The notes below the pieces were generated by a model. The model had not been told where the DNA came from. It was given only the letters and a program-made list of their open reading frames with translations, and made no database searches. The translations under genes and the position numbers were made by a program. Below, piece after piece: positions 9,971 through 19,348 of a DNA stretch of 64,000 bases. The stretch lies in NCBI RefSeq assembly GCF_001045455.1, contig NZ_LFNE01000005.1, forward strand, positions 1 through 64,000, in the 5' to 3' direction. Within the stretch, counting starts at the first letter, position 1; every line of letters begins with the position of its first letter. This DNA comes from Chryseobacterium sp. FH2 (lineage in GTDB: Bacteria; Bacteroidota; Bacteroidia; Flavobacteriales; Weeksellaceae).

Positions 9971-10149
9971 AGTAAACGAGTAATTGATTTATATGGTTTA
10001 GATCTTACCAAAAACTCTGTTTGGTATTTTTCGCATTCAACGAAAAATGTTAGTTTGGATTTATCTTTAATTGGTAATTTATTTTTTGAAAACTCAATAT
10101 ATTTAAAAATAAGAGGTAAAATATTTTTTTCTTTAGATATTTTTTTCAT
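9967..10149 (-). CDS. small basic protein sandwiched in the grasp-with-spasm operon
   Basis: A 60-residue lysine-rich protein (MKKISKEKNILPLIFKYIEF...) with one cysteine, no signal peptide and no membrane helix. Its ATG overlaps the TGA of the ATP-grasp gene as ATGA, and its TGA overlaps the GTG start of the SPASM gene as GTGA, so it fills the gap exactly and is probably translated by coupling. I do not recognise a family. It could be a leader-binding adaptor or a subunit of the maturase pair (inference). The alternative, that it is only a spacer frame, is made less likely by the double stop-start overlap. Confidence 0.6.
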   Translation of the reverse strand: MKKISKEKNILPLIFKYIEFSKNKLPIKDKSKLTFFVECEKYQTEFLVRSKPYKSITRLL

Positions 10150-11042
10150 AAACTTATTGCTATTTCTCTATTTAATTCATAATTACAGTAAGTTGAGACA
10201 TTTCCAAACTGACCAATAGCATTTACTTCTAAAAAGTAATATTTTTCGCCACTTTTTATAAAATCTAAAGAACCTGAAGTTAAATCAAGTTTATCCATAA
10301 GCTTTATGATTTTATTTTCGACATCTTGAGGAAGATTATATCTTACATTTCTATTTGGTTTGTCTTTGTTGTACTTTCTATAATCTACCTTTGTTTGATC
10401 ATCATTTTGTGAAAAAATAGCCATAGACCATAGTTTTTTATTAAGGTAGAATGTTCTTATTTCAAAATCTTTGTCTATCTTTTGTTGAAAAAAAGTAATA
10501 AAAAAATTCTTTTTTTCCTTTTCTTTAACAATGGAAGTATACATTGTTCCATTATAGTCCTTAAATTCTAAAATTCCATTTCCGGCTATTGTTTTAGTAA
10601 TAGTATTTTCAACTATTACTTCATTTGTATTTTCCGCTAAGAAATAATCTGGAATATCAAAACCGATTTCTTTTGCAATATCTAATACAATTAATTTATT
10701 AAGATGATAATTACTTTCTTTATTGATGTGTTTCTTCCTTTCTAAATAATTTCTAACATAGTCCTCCAGCCAATGTTGATATTCATTCATGTGAAGATTA
10801 ATTGCCAGTTCTTCATACCTTATTCTTAAAAACCTAAGCCCACCCCTTCTGAACCATACACTTTTGATTTCATCAATAAAAAAACAATTCCTATGGCTTT
10901 CGATGTAGATTCGCTTTTCTTTTACCTTTATTTCAAAAATCTCATCCTCATGCACACGGATGAATTTTTTATTCAAAGAAACCAACCAACGGATTATTTC
11001 ATTAGTTGTTCTTTCATTATTTTCAGAAATTATAAGTATCAT
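10146..11042 (-). CDS. gwsG: grasp-with-spasm system ATP-grasp peptide maturase
   Basis: A 298-residue ATP-grasp ligase related to the graspetide/microviridin ligases, which join acidic side chains to Thr/Ser or Lys side chains to form macrocyclic esters or amides. Visible marks are VWFRRGG near residue 65, the substrate-side stretch SQNDDQTKVDYRKYN, and the C-terminal metal-binding GSLDFIKSGEKYYFLEVN followed by GQFGNVS, all typical of GwsG (TIGR04192-like). It starts two bases after the lipoprotein stop and overlaps the 60-residue gene by four bases. The likely substrate is the Gly-Gly peptide at 12073-12276. Confidence 0.9.
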   Translation of the reverse strand: MILIISENNERTTNEIIRWLVSLNKKFIRVHEDEIFEIKVKEKRIYIESHRNCFFIDEIKSVWFRRGGLRFLRIRYEELAINLHMNEYQHWLEDYVRNYLERKKHINKESNYHLNKLIVLDIAKEIGFDIPDYFLAENTNEVIVENTITKTIAGNGILEFKDYNGTMYTSIVKEKEKKNFFITFFQQKIDKDFEIRTFYLNKKLWSMAIFSQNDDQTKVDYRKYNKDKPNRNVRYNLPQDVENKIIKLMDKLDLTSGSLDFIKSGEKYYFLEVNAIGQFGNVSTYCNYELNREIAISL

Positions 11043-11044
11043 AT

Positions 11045-11911
11045 TTATTCTTTAAAATAATCATCATGAATTTTTTTTGCATGTTTCAAACTAGGCATCC
11101 CTATTTTTTTACGGTTTTTATCAGTTTTTGCAGAATCTACAATAGGCACATTGCTAAAAGTACAATAGATACAATCAGTTTTATTTATCATACTATATTT
11201 ATCAACCATACCAGCATAATCATCGGGAGGGCAATCTCCTCTTTTTACATATTCTAAAATCTTTTCTTTAAAATATTCATATCTTTTAGAGTCTGCTGCA
11301 TGATTTAGTATAGAAATCATTGGCATAAAAGTATTATTATTCCCCCAAAGACCTATTTTCTGTAGAGAAGGATACCCATAATTATTAAATGTCCAAAGAA
11401 GTAGTAGCTCATTCTTTTCATCATTCTTTCGCCTTAAGACAGCATCTGATCTATGTTTTTCTTGATCACGAAAACTGGCAACTGAGAAGGAATCAACTAA
11501 CTTTTTATTAAGAGTTTTTTTCCAATCATCAACTTTCTTTTCAACTTCCAGACTGTCTATTCCATATTTTTTATAGAGAGCGAAATATTTATCATCCATT
11601 CTATTATATTTCCAGTTTGGAGCTATTAGAGGAATCAGTTTATAAAGACTTTCTTTTCCTCCAAAATCTTTGTTATATTTATCTGAAATGATAATATAAG
11701 TCTGATATTCTTCGATAAGAGGAGAATTATGCGGAAGATATTTTTTAAATAATTTTTTGTATTTTTTTAAAGCAGTAAGACTATCATTTTTTATTCGGTA
11801 AATACTATCAATTTCATTTACTTTGTTTAGATAAGTAATATGATTATAACTTCTAGTTTCACAAGAAAATAGAACAGATAGAAATAAAATATAGAAAATA
11901 TTTTTCAACAT
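11045..11911 (-). CDS. lipoprotein of the grasp-with-spasm operon
   Basis: A 288-residue lipoprotein with signal peptide and lipobox (LSVLFSC at residues 10-16), so it should be anchored in an envelope membrane. The rest is lysine-rich, mixed helix, with a late cysteine cluster (CPPDD, DCIYC). I do not recognise a domain. It lies two bases ahead of the ATP-grasp gene, so it is surely co-transcribed with the maturases. A role in immunity to, or handling of, the exported peptide is possible but is inference. Confidence 0.75.
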   Translation of the reverse strand: MLKNIFYILFLSVLFSCETRSYNHITYLNKVNEIDSIYRIKNDSLTALKKYKKLFKKYLPHNSPLIEEYQTYIIISDKYNKDFGGKESLYKLIPLIAPNWKYNRMDDKYFALYKKYGIDSLEVEKKVDDWKKTLNKKLVDSFSVASFRDQEKHRSDAVLRRKNDEKNELLLLWTFNNYGYPSLQKIGLWGNNNTFMPMISILNHAADSKRYEYFKEKILEYVKRGDCPPDDYAGMVDKYSMINKTDCIYCTFSNVPIVDSAKTDKNRKKIGMPSLKHAKKIHDDYFKE

Positions 11912-12034
11912 TACATAAATTTTAAAATAAACAGCTAAAATTAATTATACTTCAGCAGCAGCCCTTTTTTGAAAGTATGAAGGATTTTTCGAAATATATT
12001 AATATCAAATAAGACTGTTGATAGTTGATAAATA

Positions 12035-12065
12035 AAGGCTGTCATTATAATCTAAAGACAGCCTT
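12035..12065 (-). terminator. hairpin between precursor and maturase genes
   Basis: AAGGCTGTC (12035-12043) pairs with GACAGCCTT (12057-12065), and on the minus strand the hairpin is followed by TTATTTAT. It starts directly after the precursor stop, so it may end most transcripts there and let a minority through to the enzymes. Confidence 0.7.
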
Positions 12066-12072
12066 AACTTTT

Positions 12073-12276
12073 TTAACAATCAGCACCAGTTTGTCCGCCA
12101 CCCGTTCTTACGCCATCTACGTAAATATAAACATCTTCACATCCATTATCACATGTGCCATTTGACCATGTATCATTAGAAGCAGCCATTAAACCACCAT
12201 TGATTGAAGATAAGCTTGATAATTTTTTGTTTTCTAAAGAAGAAAAATTTTTCTTCATTCCTGTTAATTTTTTCAT
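12073..12276 (-). CDS. Gly-Gly precursor peptide of the grasp-with-spasm system
   Basis: A 67-residue peptide. The leader MKKLTGMKKNFSSLENKK ends in SINGG (G27-G28), a double-glycine site for a C39 peptidase, and resembles the TIGR04139 family of modification targets. The 39-residue core has T, S, D and E residues suited to side-chain ester or amide closure, a glycine-rich tail (TGGGQTGADC) and three cysteines (C42, C46, C67). It is the first gene of the operon and is followed by an attenuator-like hairpin. No exporter is encoded next to it; the nearest C39 ABC exporter is at 30564-32759. Confidence 0.85.
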   Translation of the reverse strand: MKKLTGMKKNFSSLENKKLSSLSSINGGLMAASNDTWSNGTCDNGCEDVYIYVDGVRTGGGQTGADC

Positions 12277-12339
12277 TTTTTATAATTTTAATTAATAAAT
12301 TATCCTTGCCATATAAAAACTCTGACATGGAATTTTAAA

Positions 12340-12374
12340 AATCTATTTTGTACTGTACACATACAAAATAGATT
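12340..12374. promoter_or_regulatory. palindromic operator candidate upstream of the precursor
   Basis: AATCTATTTTGTA (12340-12352) and TACAAAATAGATT (12362-12374) are perfect 13-base arms around ctgtacaca. It sits 64 bases upstream of the precursor ATG and shares the 8-mer TGTACACA (inverted) with the site at 12456-12479. A likely regulator is the divergent HTH protein. Confidence 0.5.
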
Positions 12375-12455
12375 ATATCAACGTTGATGAATCAAAACTA
12401 AAAATAAAAATCCAAGAATAGAGAAATAAAATTTGCATTTTTTGTGCATTTTTCT

Positions 12456-12485
12456 TGCAAAATGTGTACATATTTTGCATATTTG
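12456..12485 (+). promoter_or_regulatory. palindrome and promoter ahead of the HTH gene
   Basis: TGCAAAAT (12456-12463) and ATTTTGCA (12472-12479) flank gtgtacat. The site overlaps a promoter-like TTG (12455-12457), 20 bases, then CATATTTG (12478-12485), one mismatch from TAnnTTTG, and lies 22 bases before the ATG. This placement suits autorepression by the HTH protein (inference). Confidence 0.45.
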
Positions 12486-12501
12486 TATAAAACATACAGA
12501 A

Positions 12502-12873
12502 ATGATGGTTCAGGAAAAATTAAGAAGTCTAAGGAAACAAAAAGGCATATCACAAGAAAAAATGGCAAAAATATTAGGCACTGATACCTCTAACTATTCA
12601 CGAAAAGAACGTGGAGAAGTAAGAATTTTTGATGACGAATGGGAAAAAATGGCAAAAACGTTAGAAGTTCCTCTAGAAGATATTAAAGGTGAAGAAGCGA
12701 AGTTTTCTTTTCAATTTGAAAATTCTACTTTTCATGACCATTCAGGTAGTAATATTACCTATTCAAATGTTCCTGATTTCTTTTTAGAAACCCAAAGAAA
12801 ATATATAGAAAAGCTGGAGAAAGAAAATGCCGTACTTCTTGAAGAAATTACCGCTTTGAAAGCTCAGAAATAA
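12502..12873 (+). CDS. XRE-family HTH regulator with C-terminal coiled coil
   Basis: A cytoplasmic DNA-binding protein: HTH_3 fold over the first ~60 residues (LRSLRKQKGISQEKMAKIL...TSNYSRKERGE), a variable middle, and a C-terminal coiled coil (YIEKLEKENAVLLEEITAL) for oligomerisation. The frame is open from 12433, but that stretch is the promoter and palindrome, so I start at ATG 12502 (or 12505). It diverges from the grasp-with-spasm precursor and may control it. A second protein with the same architecture is at 43111-43449. Confidence 0.85.
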   Translation: MMVQEKLRSLRKQKGISQEKMAKILGTDTSNYSRKERGEVRIFDDEWEKMAKTLEVPLEDIKGEEAKFSFQFENSTFHDHSGSNITYSNVPDFFLETQRKYIEKLEKENAVLLEEITALKAQK

Positions 12874-12879
12874 AAATAA

Positions 12880-12903
12880 AAAAACCGTCAAAAGACGGTT
12901 TTT
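12880..12903. terminator. bidirectional terminator between the HTH gene and maeB
   Basis: AAAAACCGTC-AAAA-GACGGTTTTT, with T-runs in both directions, lies between converging genes. Confidence 0.9.
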
Positions 12904-12925
12904 TTATTTCGATAGATACCATTAT

Positions 12926-15211
12926 TTATTTCTTCTCTCTTCTCTGTGCATCAAGAACTGCCACAGTAGCCAAGTTTACAATTTCATCTACACTTGAACG
13001 CATCTGTAAAACATGAACAGGCTGCTTTAATCCCATCAGGATGGGCCCTATAACCTGAGCCACTTTCATTCCTCTGATGATTTTATATGATAAGTTTGCA
13101 CTTTCAAGATTCGGGAATATGAACGTATTGGCCGGGGTTGTCCCTAATTTTGAAAAAGGATAATCACTCAAATGATCTGCATTCATCGCAAAATCCGGCT
13201 GAATCTCTCCATCCACAATCATTTTAGGGTATTTTTCGTGAAGAATATTTACCGCTTTTGCTACTTTTTTGGAAGTATCAGAAATAGCAGCAAAGTTTTC
13301 GAAACCTAACATGGCAATTCTCGGCTCAATAGCAAAAGTTTTAACAGTAATTTCCGCCATTTTAGCAATATTTACCAAATCTTCAGCCGTCGGGTTCTGG
13401 TTAATAGAAGTATCAGCGAAGAAAATAGGCTTCTTCTCAGATAAAATCATCATCATGGCTGCTACTTTATCTACTCCTTTATCTTTTTCGATAACTTCTA
13501 AAACAGGTCTCAGAACTGAAGTATAATTTTTAGAGAAACCAACGATAAGCCCGTCTGTATCACCATGTCTCAGCATCAATGGCCCGAAATAATCTCTCTG
13601 ACGAACAAATCTTTTCGATTTGTATTCGTTCATCCCTTTTCTCTGGCGAAGTTTCCACAGCGTTTCTCTATATTTCTTTCTGTTCTCTTTTTGATCATCA
13701 TCACTTGGATCGATGATCGGAACATCTAAATTGATACCATAACGCTCCATCTGTTTTTTGATGTACTTCTTATCTCCTAAAAGACTCGGATAGGCAATTC
13801 CTTCTTCATAAAGAATCTGCGCAGCCTTCAATACATTATATTCTTCGGCATTTCCTAAAGTAATTCTTTTCGGATTAGATTTTGCACGGCTCTGCATCAT
13901 TCTTACCAGCTTCTCATCTCTTCCCATCCTGTCAAGAAGATGATTTTCATATTCATCAAAATCAGCAATTGTTTTTCCGGCCACTCCGCTTTCAATAGCT
14001 GCTTTCGCCACCGCACTTGACACTTTGGTAATCAATCTGTTATCAAATGGTTTCGGAATAAAATATTCTCTGCCAAATTGTAAATTCTGAACATTATAAG
14101 CCAGGATTACAGCTTCGGGAACCGGCTCTTTTGCCAAATCAGCAATCGCATGAACAGCAGCCAGTTTCATTGCTTCGTTGATTCCTTTTGCCTGAACATC
14201 CAATGCTCCCCGGAAAATATAAGGAAATCCAAGGACGTTATTTACCTGATTGGGATAATCACTTCTTCCCGTCGCCATGATAACGTCTTTACGGGTTTTC
14301 AGCGCTACATCATAAGCAATTTCAGGATCCGGGTTTGCCAATGCAAAAACAATAGGATTTTCGTTCATGCTCAACAACATTTCCGCAGTCATTACATTTC
14401 CCTTCGACAGTCCCACAAAAACATCAGAACCTTTTACCGCATCCTCCAGTGTGTCAATATCAGTCTGCGCTACGAAGTCTATTTTCTCAGGGGTAAGGTT
14501 TTCTCTTTTGTGATTGATAACCCCTTTACTGTCACACATCAGGACATTTTCTCTTTTCAGCCCTAAAGAAATATATAAATTGGTACATGCAATAGCCGCT
14601 GCTCCTGCCCCGTTTACCACCATTTTTACCTCTTCAATCTTCTTATTGGCAATTTGCAATGAATTAATCAATGCTGCCGCAGAAATAATTGCCGTACCGT
14701 GCTGATCATCATGCATCAAAGGAATATCCAGCTCCTCTTTTAATCGCTGCTCGATGTAGAAAGCTTCAGGAGCTTTAATATCTTCAAGGTTGATCCCCCC
14801 GAAAGTAGGTGCAATACCTTTTACAATTTCAATAAATTTATCCGGATCCTTTTCATTAATTTCAATATCAAAAACGTTGATATCTGCAAAAATTTTGAAT
14901 AAAAGACCTTTCCCCTCCATTACAGGCTTTGAAGCCTCTGCTCCGATATCACCCAAACCAAGAACCGCCGTACCATTGGAAATTACTGCTACCAGATTCC
15001 CTTTTCCTGTATAATCGTAAACAGTTTCCGGTTTCTCAAAGATTTCCATACAAGGAACGGCCACTCCGGGAGAATATGCCAAAGACAAATCTCTCTGAGA
15101 AGAGTGTGGTTTTGAGGGTATTACCTCTATTTTACCTTTCGGCTCTACCTTATGATAATCTAATGCAGCCTGTTTAAAATTATTTTCGTCTCGATGAGTT
15201 TTACTAGACAT
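12926..15211 (-). CDS. maeB: NADP-dependent malic enzyme with phosphotransacetylase-like domain
   Basis: A 761-residue two-domain enzyme. The N-terminal ~430 residues are malic enzyme ([10 protein letters not shown], the MHDDQHGTA motif, then the nucleotide-binding [11 protein letters not shown]), converting malate to pyruvate and CO2 with NADP. The C-terminal ~330 residues are a phosphotransacetylase-like domain that in this family usually serves regulation rather than catalysis. The length is normal for MaeB. It starts 15 bases after the sugar-kinase stop and is probably co-transcribed with it. Confidence 0.96.
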   Translation of the reverse strand: MSSKTHRDENNFKQAALDYHKVEPKGKIEVIPSKPHSSQRDLSLAYSPGVAVPCMEIFEKPETVYDYTGKGNLVAVISNGTAVLGLGDIGAEASKPVMEGKGLLFKIFADINVFDIEINEKDPDKFIEIVKGIAPTFGGINLEDIKAPEAFYIEQRLKEELDIPLMHDDQHGTAIISAAALINSLQIANKKIEEVKMVVNGAGAAAIACTNLYISLGLKRENVLMCDSKGVINHKRENLTPEKIDFVAQTDIDTLEDAVKGSDVFVGLSKGNVMTAEMLLSMNENPIVFALANPDPEIAYDVALKTRKDVIMATGRSDYPNQVNNVLGFPYIFRGALDVQAKGINEAMKLAAVHAIADLAKEPVPEAVILAYNVQNLQFGREYFIPKPFDNRLITKVSSAVAKAAIESGVAGKTIADFDEYENHLLDRMGRDEKLVRMMQSRAKSNPKRITLGNAEEYNVLKAAQILYEEGIAYPSLLGDKKYIKKQMERYGINLDVPIIDPSDDDQKENRKKYRETLWKLRQRKGMNEYKSKRFVRQRDYFGPLMLRHGDTDGLIVGFSKNYTSVLRPVLEVIEKDKGVDKVAAMMMILSEKKPIFFADTSINQNPTAEDLVNIAKMAEITVKTFAIEPRIAMLGFENFAAISDTSKKVAKAVNILHEKYPKMIVDGEIQPDFAMNADHLSDYPFSKLGTTPANTFIFPNLESANLSYKIIRGMKVAQVIGPILMGLKQPVHVLQMRSSVDEIVNLATVAVLDAQRREKK

Positions 15212-15226
15212 AAAGATTCTTTTTTG

Positions 15227-16078
15227 TTAAAGTATATATTTAATATGGTAACCGACTAAACTTTCGATAGGTTTTTGTACAACATTACCAACATTTAAAT
15301 TAAGCTCTGCCGCTGCAGAACGTAGTATATTTTCGTAATAATAAGCAATGGAACCGATAAAATTGATTTCAACATTTTTTGCCTCTTCGTATGGAAGCAC
15401 CTGATAATCGAAGAAATTTTTCATCTCATCAAAAACCATCTGCCGGAAATACGGGTGGTCTTTTCTTTCTACTACAAATTTATTGAAATTTGCCAGATAA
15501 GCATTGGGCCTTGTTTTATGATACATGTTTTCAAGAGCCTCTTCAATAGTAAGATTGTAGGTTTCTGTAAACTGCTGCTGTAAGTCTTCCGGAAGCTTCT
15601 TCATAAAATATCTTCGCACCAATTGTTTTCCAATGGCACTTCCGCTTCCTTCATCACCCATAAGAAAGCCCAAAGAAGGAAGTTTTATTTTTAAATTTTC
15701 CCCGTCGAAAAAACAAGCATTAGAACCTGTGCCCAAAATACAAACGATTGCAGGTTTTCCACTATACGCCGCATAAGCAGCAGCCATGAGATCTTCCTTA
15801 GCCGTAACATCTGCTGCGGTAAAAAATTTTTTCAGCTCACGCTCAATAGTAGCACAGTTTTGTGGTATCCCACAGCCTGAACCATAGAAAAAGACTTTTG
15901 TAATAGAAGTTCTAACAGAACCCAGGCTGATATTTTTTTCAATTTCCGGAACAATAAGTTCTGCTGCAATATTATTAGGATTAAAACCAATGGTTTCAGT
16001 TTTTAGAAAGACTTTGTTGAAGTCATCCAAAATCACCCAATCACATTTAGTGGAGCCACCATCAACAATAGCAACCAT
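15227..16078 (-). CDS. BadF/BadG-type ATPase, N-acetylglucosamine kinase-like
   Basis: A 283-residue member of the ASKHA kinase fold related to N-acetylglucosamine kinase. The phosphate-1 loop DGGSTKCDW is at the N terminus, ILGTGSNACFF and GDEGSGSAIGK follow, and the C terminus has FIGSIAYYYENIL. It probably phosphorylates an amino sugar, perhaps during cell-wall recycling; the substrate cannot be read from the sequence. It sits directly upstream of maeB. Confidence 0.87.
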   Translation of the reverse strand: MVAIVDGGSTKCDWVILDDFNKVFLKTETIGFNPNNIAAELIVPEIEKNISLGSVRTSITKVFFYGSGCGIPQNCATIERELKKFFTAADVTAKEDLMAAAYAAYSGKPAIVCILGTGSNACFFDGENLKIKLPSLGFLMGDEGSGSAIGKQLVRRYFMKKLPEDLQQQFTETYNLTIEEALENMYHKTRPNAYLANFNKFVVERKDHPYFRQMVFDEMKNFFDYQVLPYEEAKNVEINFIGSIAYYYENILRSAAAELNLNVGNVVQKPIESLVGYHIKYIL

Positions 16079-16163
16079 ATTTTACATTTTAGTTTAAGGG
16101 TGCTAAATTAGGAATTTATCTTCAAACAGCCCTTACAAACACTTCGGAAGCTGTCTAAAATCA

Positions 16164-16427
16164 CTAATGTTTTATATCAGCTTTCTTCTCATTGAATTGT
16201 ATCAGCCAGTCTTCTATTTCATCTTCCAGATATGACGTTTGCAGAATCATGGCGTTGATAAAATCATCAGGAACAGGATCGCCATTAGAATTTTCAATAT
16301 TCCAGAGCTCATTTGACATATTTTCATACTCAGAATACACTCTTTTGAAACGGGTATTCTCTTTTTCAAGGGCCTCAATATTTTTCTGCTGAAGCTGAAA
16401 TTTTCTGTATTTGTTTTGACGTTTCAT
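16164..16427 (-). CDS. hypothetical coiled-coil protein
   Basis: An 87-residue soluble, charged, helical protein (QQKNIEALEKENTRFKRVYSEYENM), probably a short coiled coil. There is no signal peptide, cysteine or recognised domain. It is 85 bases upstream of the kinase on the same strand and could share its transcript. Start and end look normal. Confidence 0.7.
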   Translation of the reverse strand: MKRQNKYRKFQLQQKNIEALEKENTRFKRVYSEYENMSNELWNIENSNGDPVPDDFINAMILQTSYLEDEIEDWLIQFNEKKADIKH

Positions 16428-16669
16428 ACAAATAATGGTAATTAAGTGGCAATAAAGCGGTTATAATTTGAGAAGTATGACAAGTAGCCATGCTTTACAA
16501 GATAGAAAAAACCATCAACACAAATAGTTGAAAATGAATTTATTATCAGGTTATATCATTCGGTCTTCAATAGAATAAAATTAGAAATTATTTTGATTCA
16601 AAAAAAATATTTAACATCTTTTTTTACTGTTTAACATATAGTTATAAATTTGCACATCATATATATTGA

Positions 16670-17128
16670 ATGAAAGAATTAATACTACGTCAGAAACAAA
16701 TTTTGTTCTTCATCCTTGCAGGAGGACTCAGCGCGGTTGTAGAAATCGGAAGTTTCAAGCTATTCAGCACCCATCTTCCAAGCATCATTTCTAATGAGCA
16801 GAATTTCCACGGAATACATTACCCGCTAAGTAATATTCTTTCTACAAGCTGCGGAATTATCAGCAATTATTTCCTGAGCATTTGGTTTGTATTTGAAAGA
16901 GGAAAACATTCTAAGAGAAAAGAGTTTGCTTATTTTATGGTTGTTTCTTTCATCTCGACTTTATTAAGCCTTGGTTTTTTCCAGGTATTCTACAGCTTTA
17001 TCTTTAAAGACAATATCGATTTGAGTATTTATACACTAAGTCCCGAAATTATTAGTAAAATCGCGGCAATTTTATTAGTTTCGGTTCTGAATTATTCGAT
17101 TAAGAAAAAAATAATTTTTAATGGTTAA
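16670..17128 (+). CDS. GtrA family membrane protein
   Basis: A 152-residue four-helix membrane protein of the GtrA family, often involved in moving lipid-linked sugars across the inner membrane for polysaccharide or lipid glycosylation. It opens with the typical FILAGGLSAVVEIGSFKLF and ends in a basic tail (YSIKKKIIF). A -7-like TAAATTTG lies upstream at 16645-16652 without a clear -33. It is followed after three bases by an acyltransferase gene. Confidence 0.88.
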   Translation: MKELILRQKQILFFILAGGLSAVVEIGSFKLFSTHLPSIISNEQNFHGIHYPLSNILSTSCGIISNYFLSIWFVFERGKHSKRKEFAYFMVVSFISTLLSLGFFQVFYSFIFKDNIDLSIYTLSPEIISKIAAILLVSVLNYSIKKKIIFNG

Positions 17129-17131
17129 CCT

Positions 17132-17860
17132 GTGGTAAAGATTTTAAATTATCTGTGGAGATTCTGGCTTTTGCTGCTGGCTTTTGTTTTGACAATCACT
17201 TTCGGGATTCCGGTTTACATTTTATCTTTTAATAAAAAGCACTATAAATATGCTTATAAATTTATCAGGTTCTGGAGCTACGGAATGTTTTACGGAATGG
17301 GCCTGAGATATGAGATAACCCATCTCTCTGATCAAAAAATTGACAGGAACAAACAATACGTCATTATTTCTAACCATACTTCTATTATGGATATTATGCT
17401 TACCTGTATCTTGTTCCCACATCATCCTTTGTGTTTTGTGGGTAAAAAAGAACTGGTAAAAATCCCGATTTTCGGGACTATATATAAAAGGATATGTGTA
17501 ATGGTCGATCGAGGCAGCGCAAGAAGCCGCGCGGATGTATACCGAAGATGTGCAGAGAAAATGGAAGAAGGAAACAACATTGTCATTTTCCCCGAAGGCG
17601 GAGTTCCGGACGATACTTCTATTATTTTGGATGAATTTAAAGACGGCGCATTTACTTTATCTTCAAAACATCACTCTCCTATTGCAATCCATACTTTTGT
17701 CGGTTTAAAGGATATTTTTCCGTTTGACAGCTCAAAGGGTTATCCCGGTAAAGTAAAAGTTTATTTTAACGGAATTTTAGAACCTTCCGACTCTCCGAAA
17801 AACCTTAAACAAGAGGCTTTTATTGAAATAAAAAAAACATTGGCGAAACACGCTATTTAA
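17132..17860 (+). CDS. 1-acyl-sn-glycerol-3-phosphate acyltransferase (PlsC family)
   Basis: A 242-residue membrane-associated acyltransferase. The catalytic NHTSIMD (HX4D motif) is near residues 81-87, and FPEGG near residue 154 binds the glycerol-phosphate acceptor. One N-terminal hydrophobic helix anchors it. It should make phosphatidic acid from lysophosphatidate. The start is GTG, three bases after the gtrA-like stop, so the two genes are coupled. Confidence 0.92.
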   Translation: MVKILNYLWRFWLLLLAFVLTITFGIPVYILSFNKKHYKYAYKFIRFWSYGMFYGMGLRYEITHLSDQKIDRNKQYVIISNHTSIMDIMLTCILFPHHPLCFVGKKELVKIPIFGTIYKRICVMVDRGSARSRADVYRRCAEKMEEGNNIVIFPEGGVPDDTSIILDEFKDGAFTLSSKHHSPIAIHTFVGLKDIFPFDSSKGYPGKVKVYFNGILEPSDSPKNLKQEAFIEIKKTLAKHAI

Positions 17861-17902
17861 AAGAAATAATATATATTTGTTATTAAGAAATTTTTAACAA
17901 AC

Positions 17903-19348
17903 ATGTCAAATTATTCAAAACAAACTAATTGGGGACAATTTATACCATTAGTTACTGTATTTTTTTTCTGGGGATTTGTAGCGGCAAGTAATGACATTCT
18001 CATCCCGGTTTTCAAAAAGGCATTTAATCTATCTCAAACCGAAAGTATGCTCGTGCAAATATGCTTTTATGTGGCATATACTGTAGGTTCTCTTATTTAT
18101 ATGGTGGTTTCAAAAGGCTTGAAACAAGATTTGGTAAACAAAATCGGTTATAAAAATGGTTTAATTGTAGGCCTCCTCATTTCTGCAGCAGGAACTTTAT
18201 TATTTTATCCGGCAGCTAATATGGGATCGTTTCCATTAATGATTTCCGGCCTGTTTATCGTAGGTCTGGGATTCTCTTTACAGCAGATTGTTGCCAATCC
18301 TTTGGCCATAGAAATCGGGCCTTCCGAAACAGGTTCTCAAAGATTGACAATGGCGGGAGGTATTAATAATCTGGGAACGACAATTGGCCCTCTTATTGTT
18401 TCTTTTGCTATTTTCGGTTCTGCGACTGCTGCCAGTAATGATATCAGTATTGAAAGTGTAAAAGTTCCTTATCTTATTTTGGGAGCAGCGTTTGTTTTGG
18501 TTGCAATTATGCTTAAATTCTCTTCCCTTCCTACCATAACTCCGACAATCACTGAAGATACGGATGATTCTACTCCGGGAGAACACAGAAAATCTGCACT
18601 CCAATACCCTCAGCTGATTATGGGTATGATTGCCATATTTGTATATGTAGGTGTAGAAGTTTCTACAGCCAGTAATTTACCGGCGTATATGGAAAAAGAT
18701 TTAGGTTTTGAAACGAAAGATGTAGCGCCCTATATTTCTTTATATTGGGCATCAATGATGATCGGCCGTTGGACGGGAGCGGTAGACGCTTTTGACTTCA
18801 GCGCAGGATTCAAAAAAATATTAAGATTCTTAGCTCCATACCTGGCCTTCGGCGTATTCCTTTTGGTAAATGCTATTGCCAAACATGATTTACAGCCTTT
18901 CTATGTTTACGGATTAATTATTATTGCAATGATCATTTGCGACATAATAAGCAAAGGTAATCCGGCAAGAATGCTTCTTATCTTCTCTTCTGCAGGGATT
19001 GCAGCATTATTAACAGGGATGCTGACAACCGGTATGGTTTCCGTATATGCTTTCACAAGTGTCGGGCTTTTCTGCTCTACTCTCTGGCCTTGTATATTTG
19101 CATTGGCAATCAATGGTCTTGGAAAACATACGAATCAAGGTTCCGGCCTGCTAATCATGATGATTATGGGAGGTGGTATTGTAAGTTTAATTCAGGGTTA
19201 TGTAGCTGACCTTAGTACTATCCATGTAAGTTATATCGTGGGAGTTGTCTGTTTTGCTTACCTTGCTTTCTATGCCATCCGTGTAAGCGGAATCTTAAAA
19301 GCTCAGGGAATTGATTTAGATAAAATATCAAAAGGCGGTGGTCACTAA
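17903..19348 (+). CDS. sugar MFS transporter, FucP-like
   Basis: A 481-residue transporter with about 12 membrane segments and the FucP-type N terminus (PLVTVFFFWGFVAASNDILIPVFKK). The family imports fucose, glucose, galactose or N-acetylglucosamine by proton symport. The BadF-type kinase is near but on the other strand. TATATTTG at 17872-17879 is a possible -7 element without a well-spaced -33. It overlaps the next gene by 11 bases. Confidence 0.92.
   Translation: MSNYSKQTNWGQFIPLVTVFFFWGFVAASNDILIPVFKKAFNLSQTESMLVQICFYVAYTVGSLIYMVVSKGLKQDLVNKIGYKNGLIVGLLISAAGTLLFYPAANMGSFPLMISGLFIVGLGFSLQQIVANPLAIEIGPSETGSQRLTMAGGINNLGTTIGPLIVSFAIFGSATAASNDISIESVKVPYLILGAAFVLVAIMLKFSSLPTITPTITEDTDDSTPGEHRKSALQYPQLIMGMIAIFVYVGVEVSTASNLPAYMEKDLGFETKDVAPYISLYWASMMIGRWTGAVDAFDFSAGFKKILRFLAPYLAFGVFLLVNAIAKHDLQPFYVYGLIIIAMIICDIISKGNPARMLLIFSSAGIAALLTGMLTTGMVSVYAFTSVGLFCSTLWPCIFALAINGLGKHTNQGSGLLIMMIMGGGIVSLIQGYVADLSTIHVSYIVGVVCFAYLAFYAIRVSGILKAQGIDLDKISKGGGH

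Noticed and set aside
12433..12501. N-terminal extension of the HTH regulator frame
   Set aside because: The region carries the palindrome and promoter, its translation (MHFLCIFLAKC...) is not HTH-like, and a normal ATG follows at 12502.
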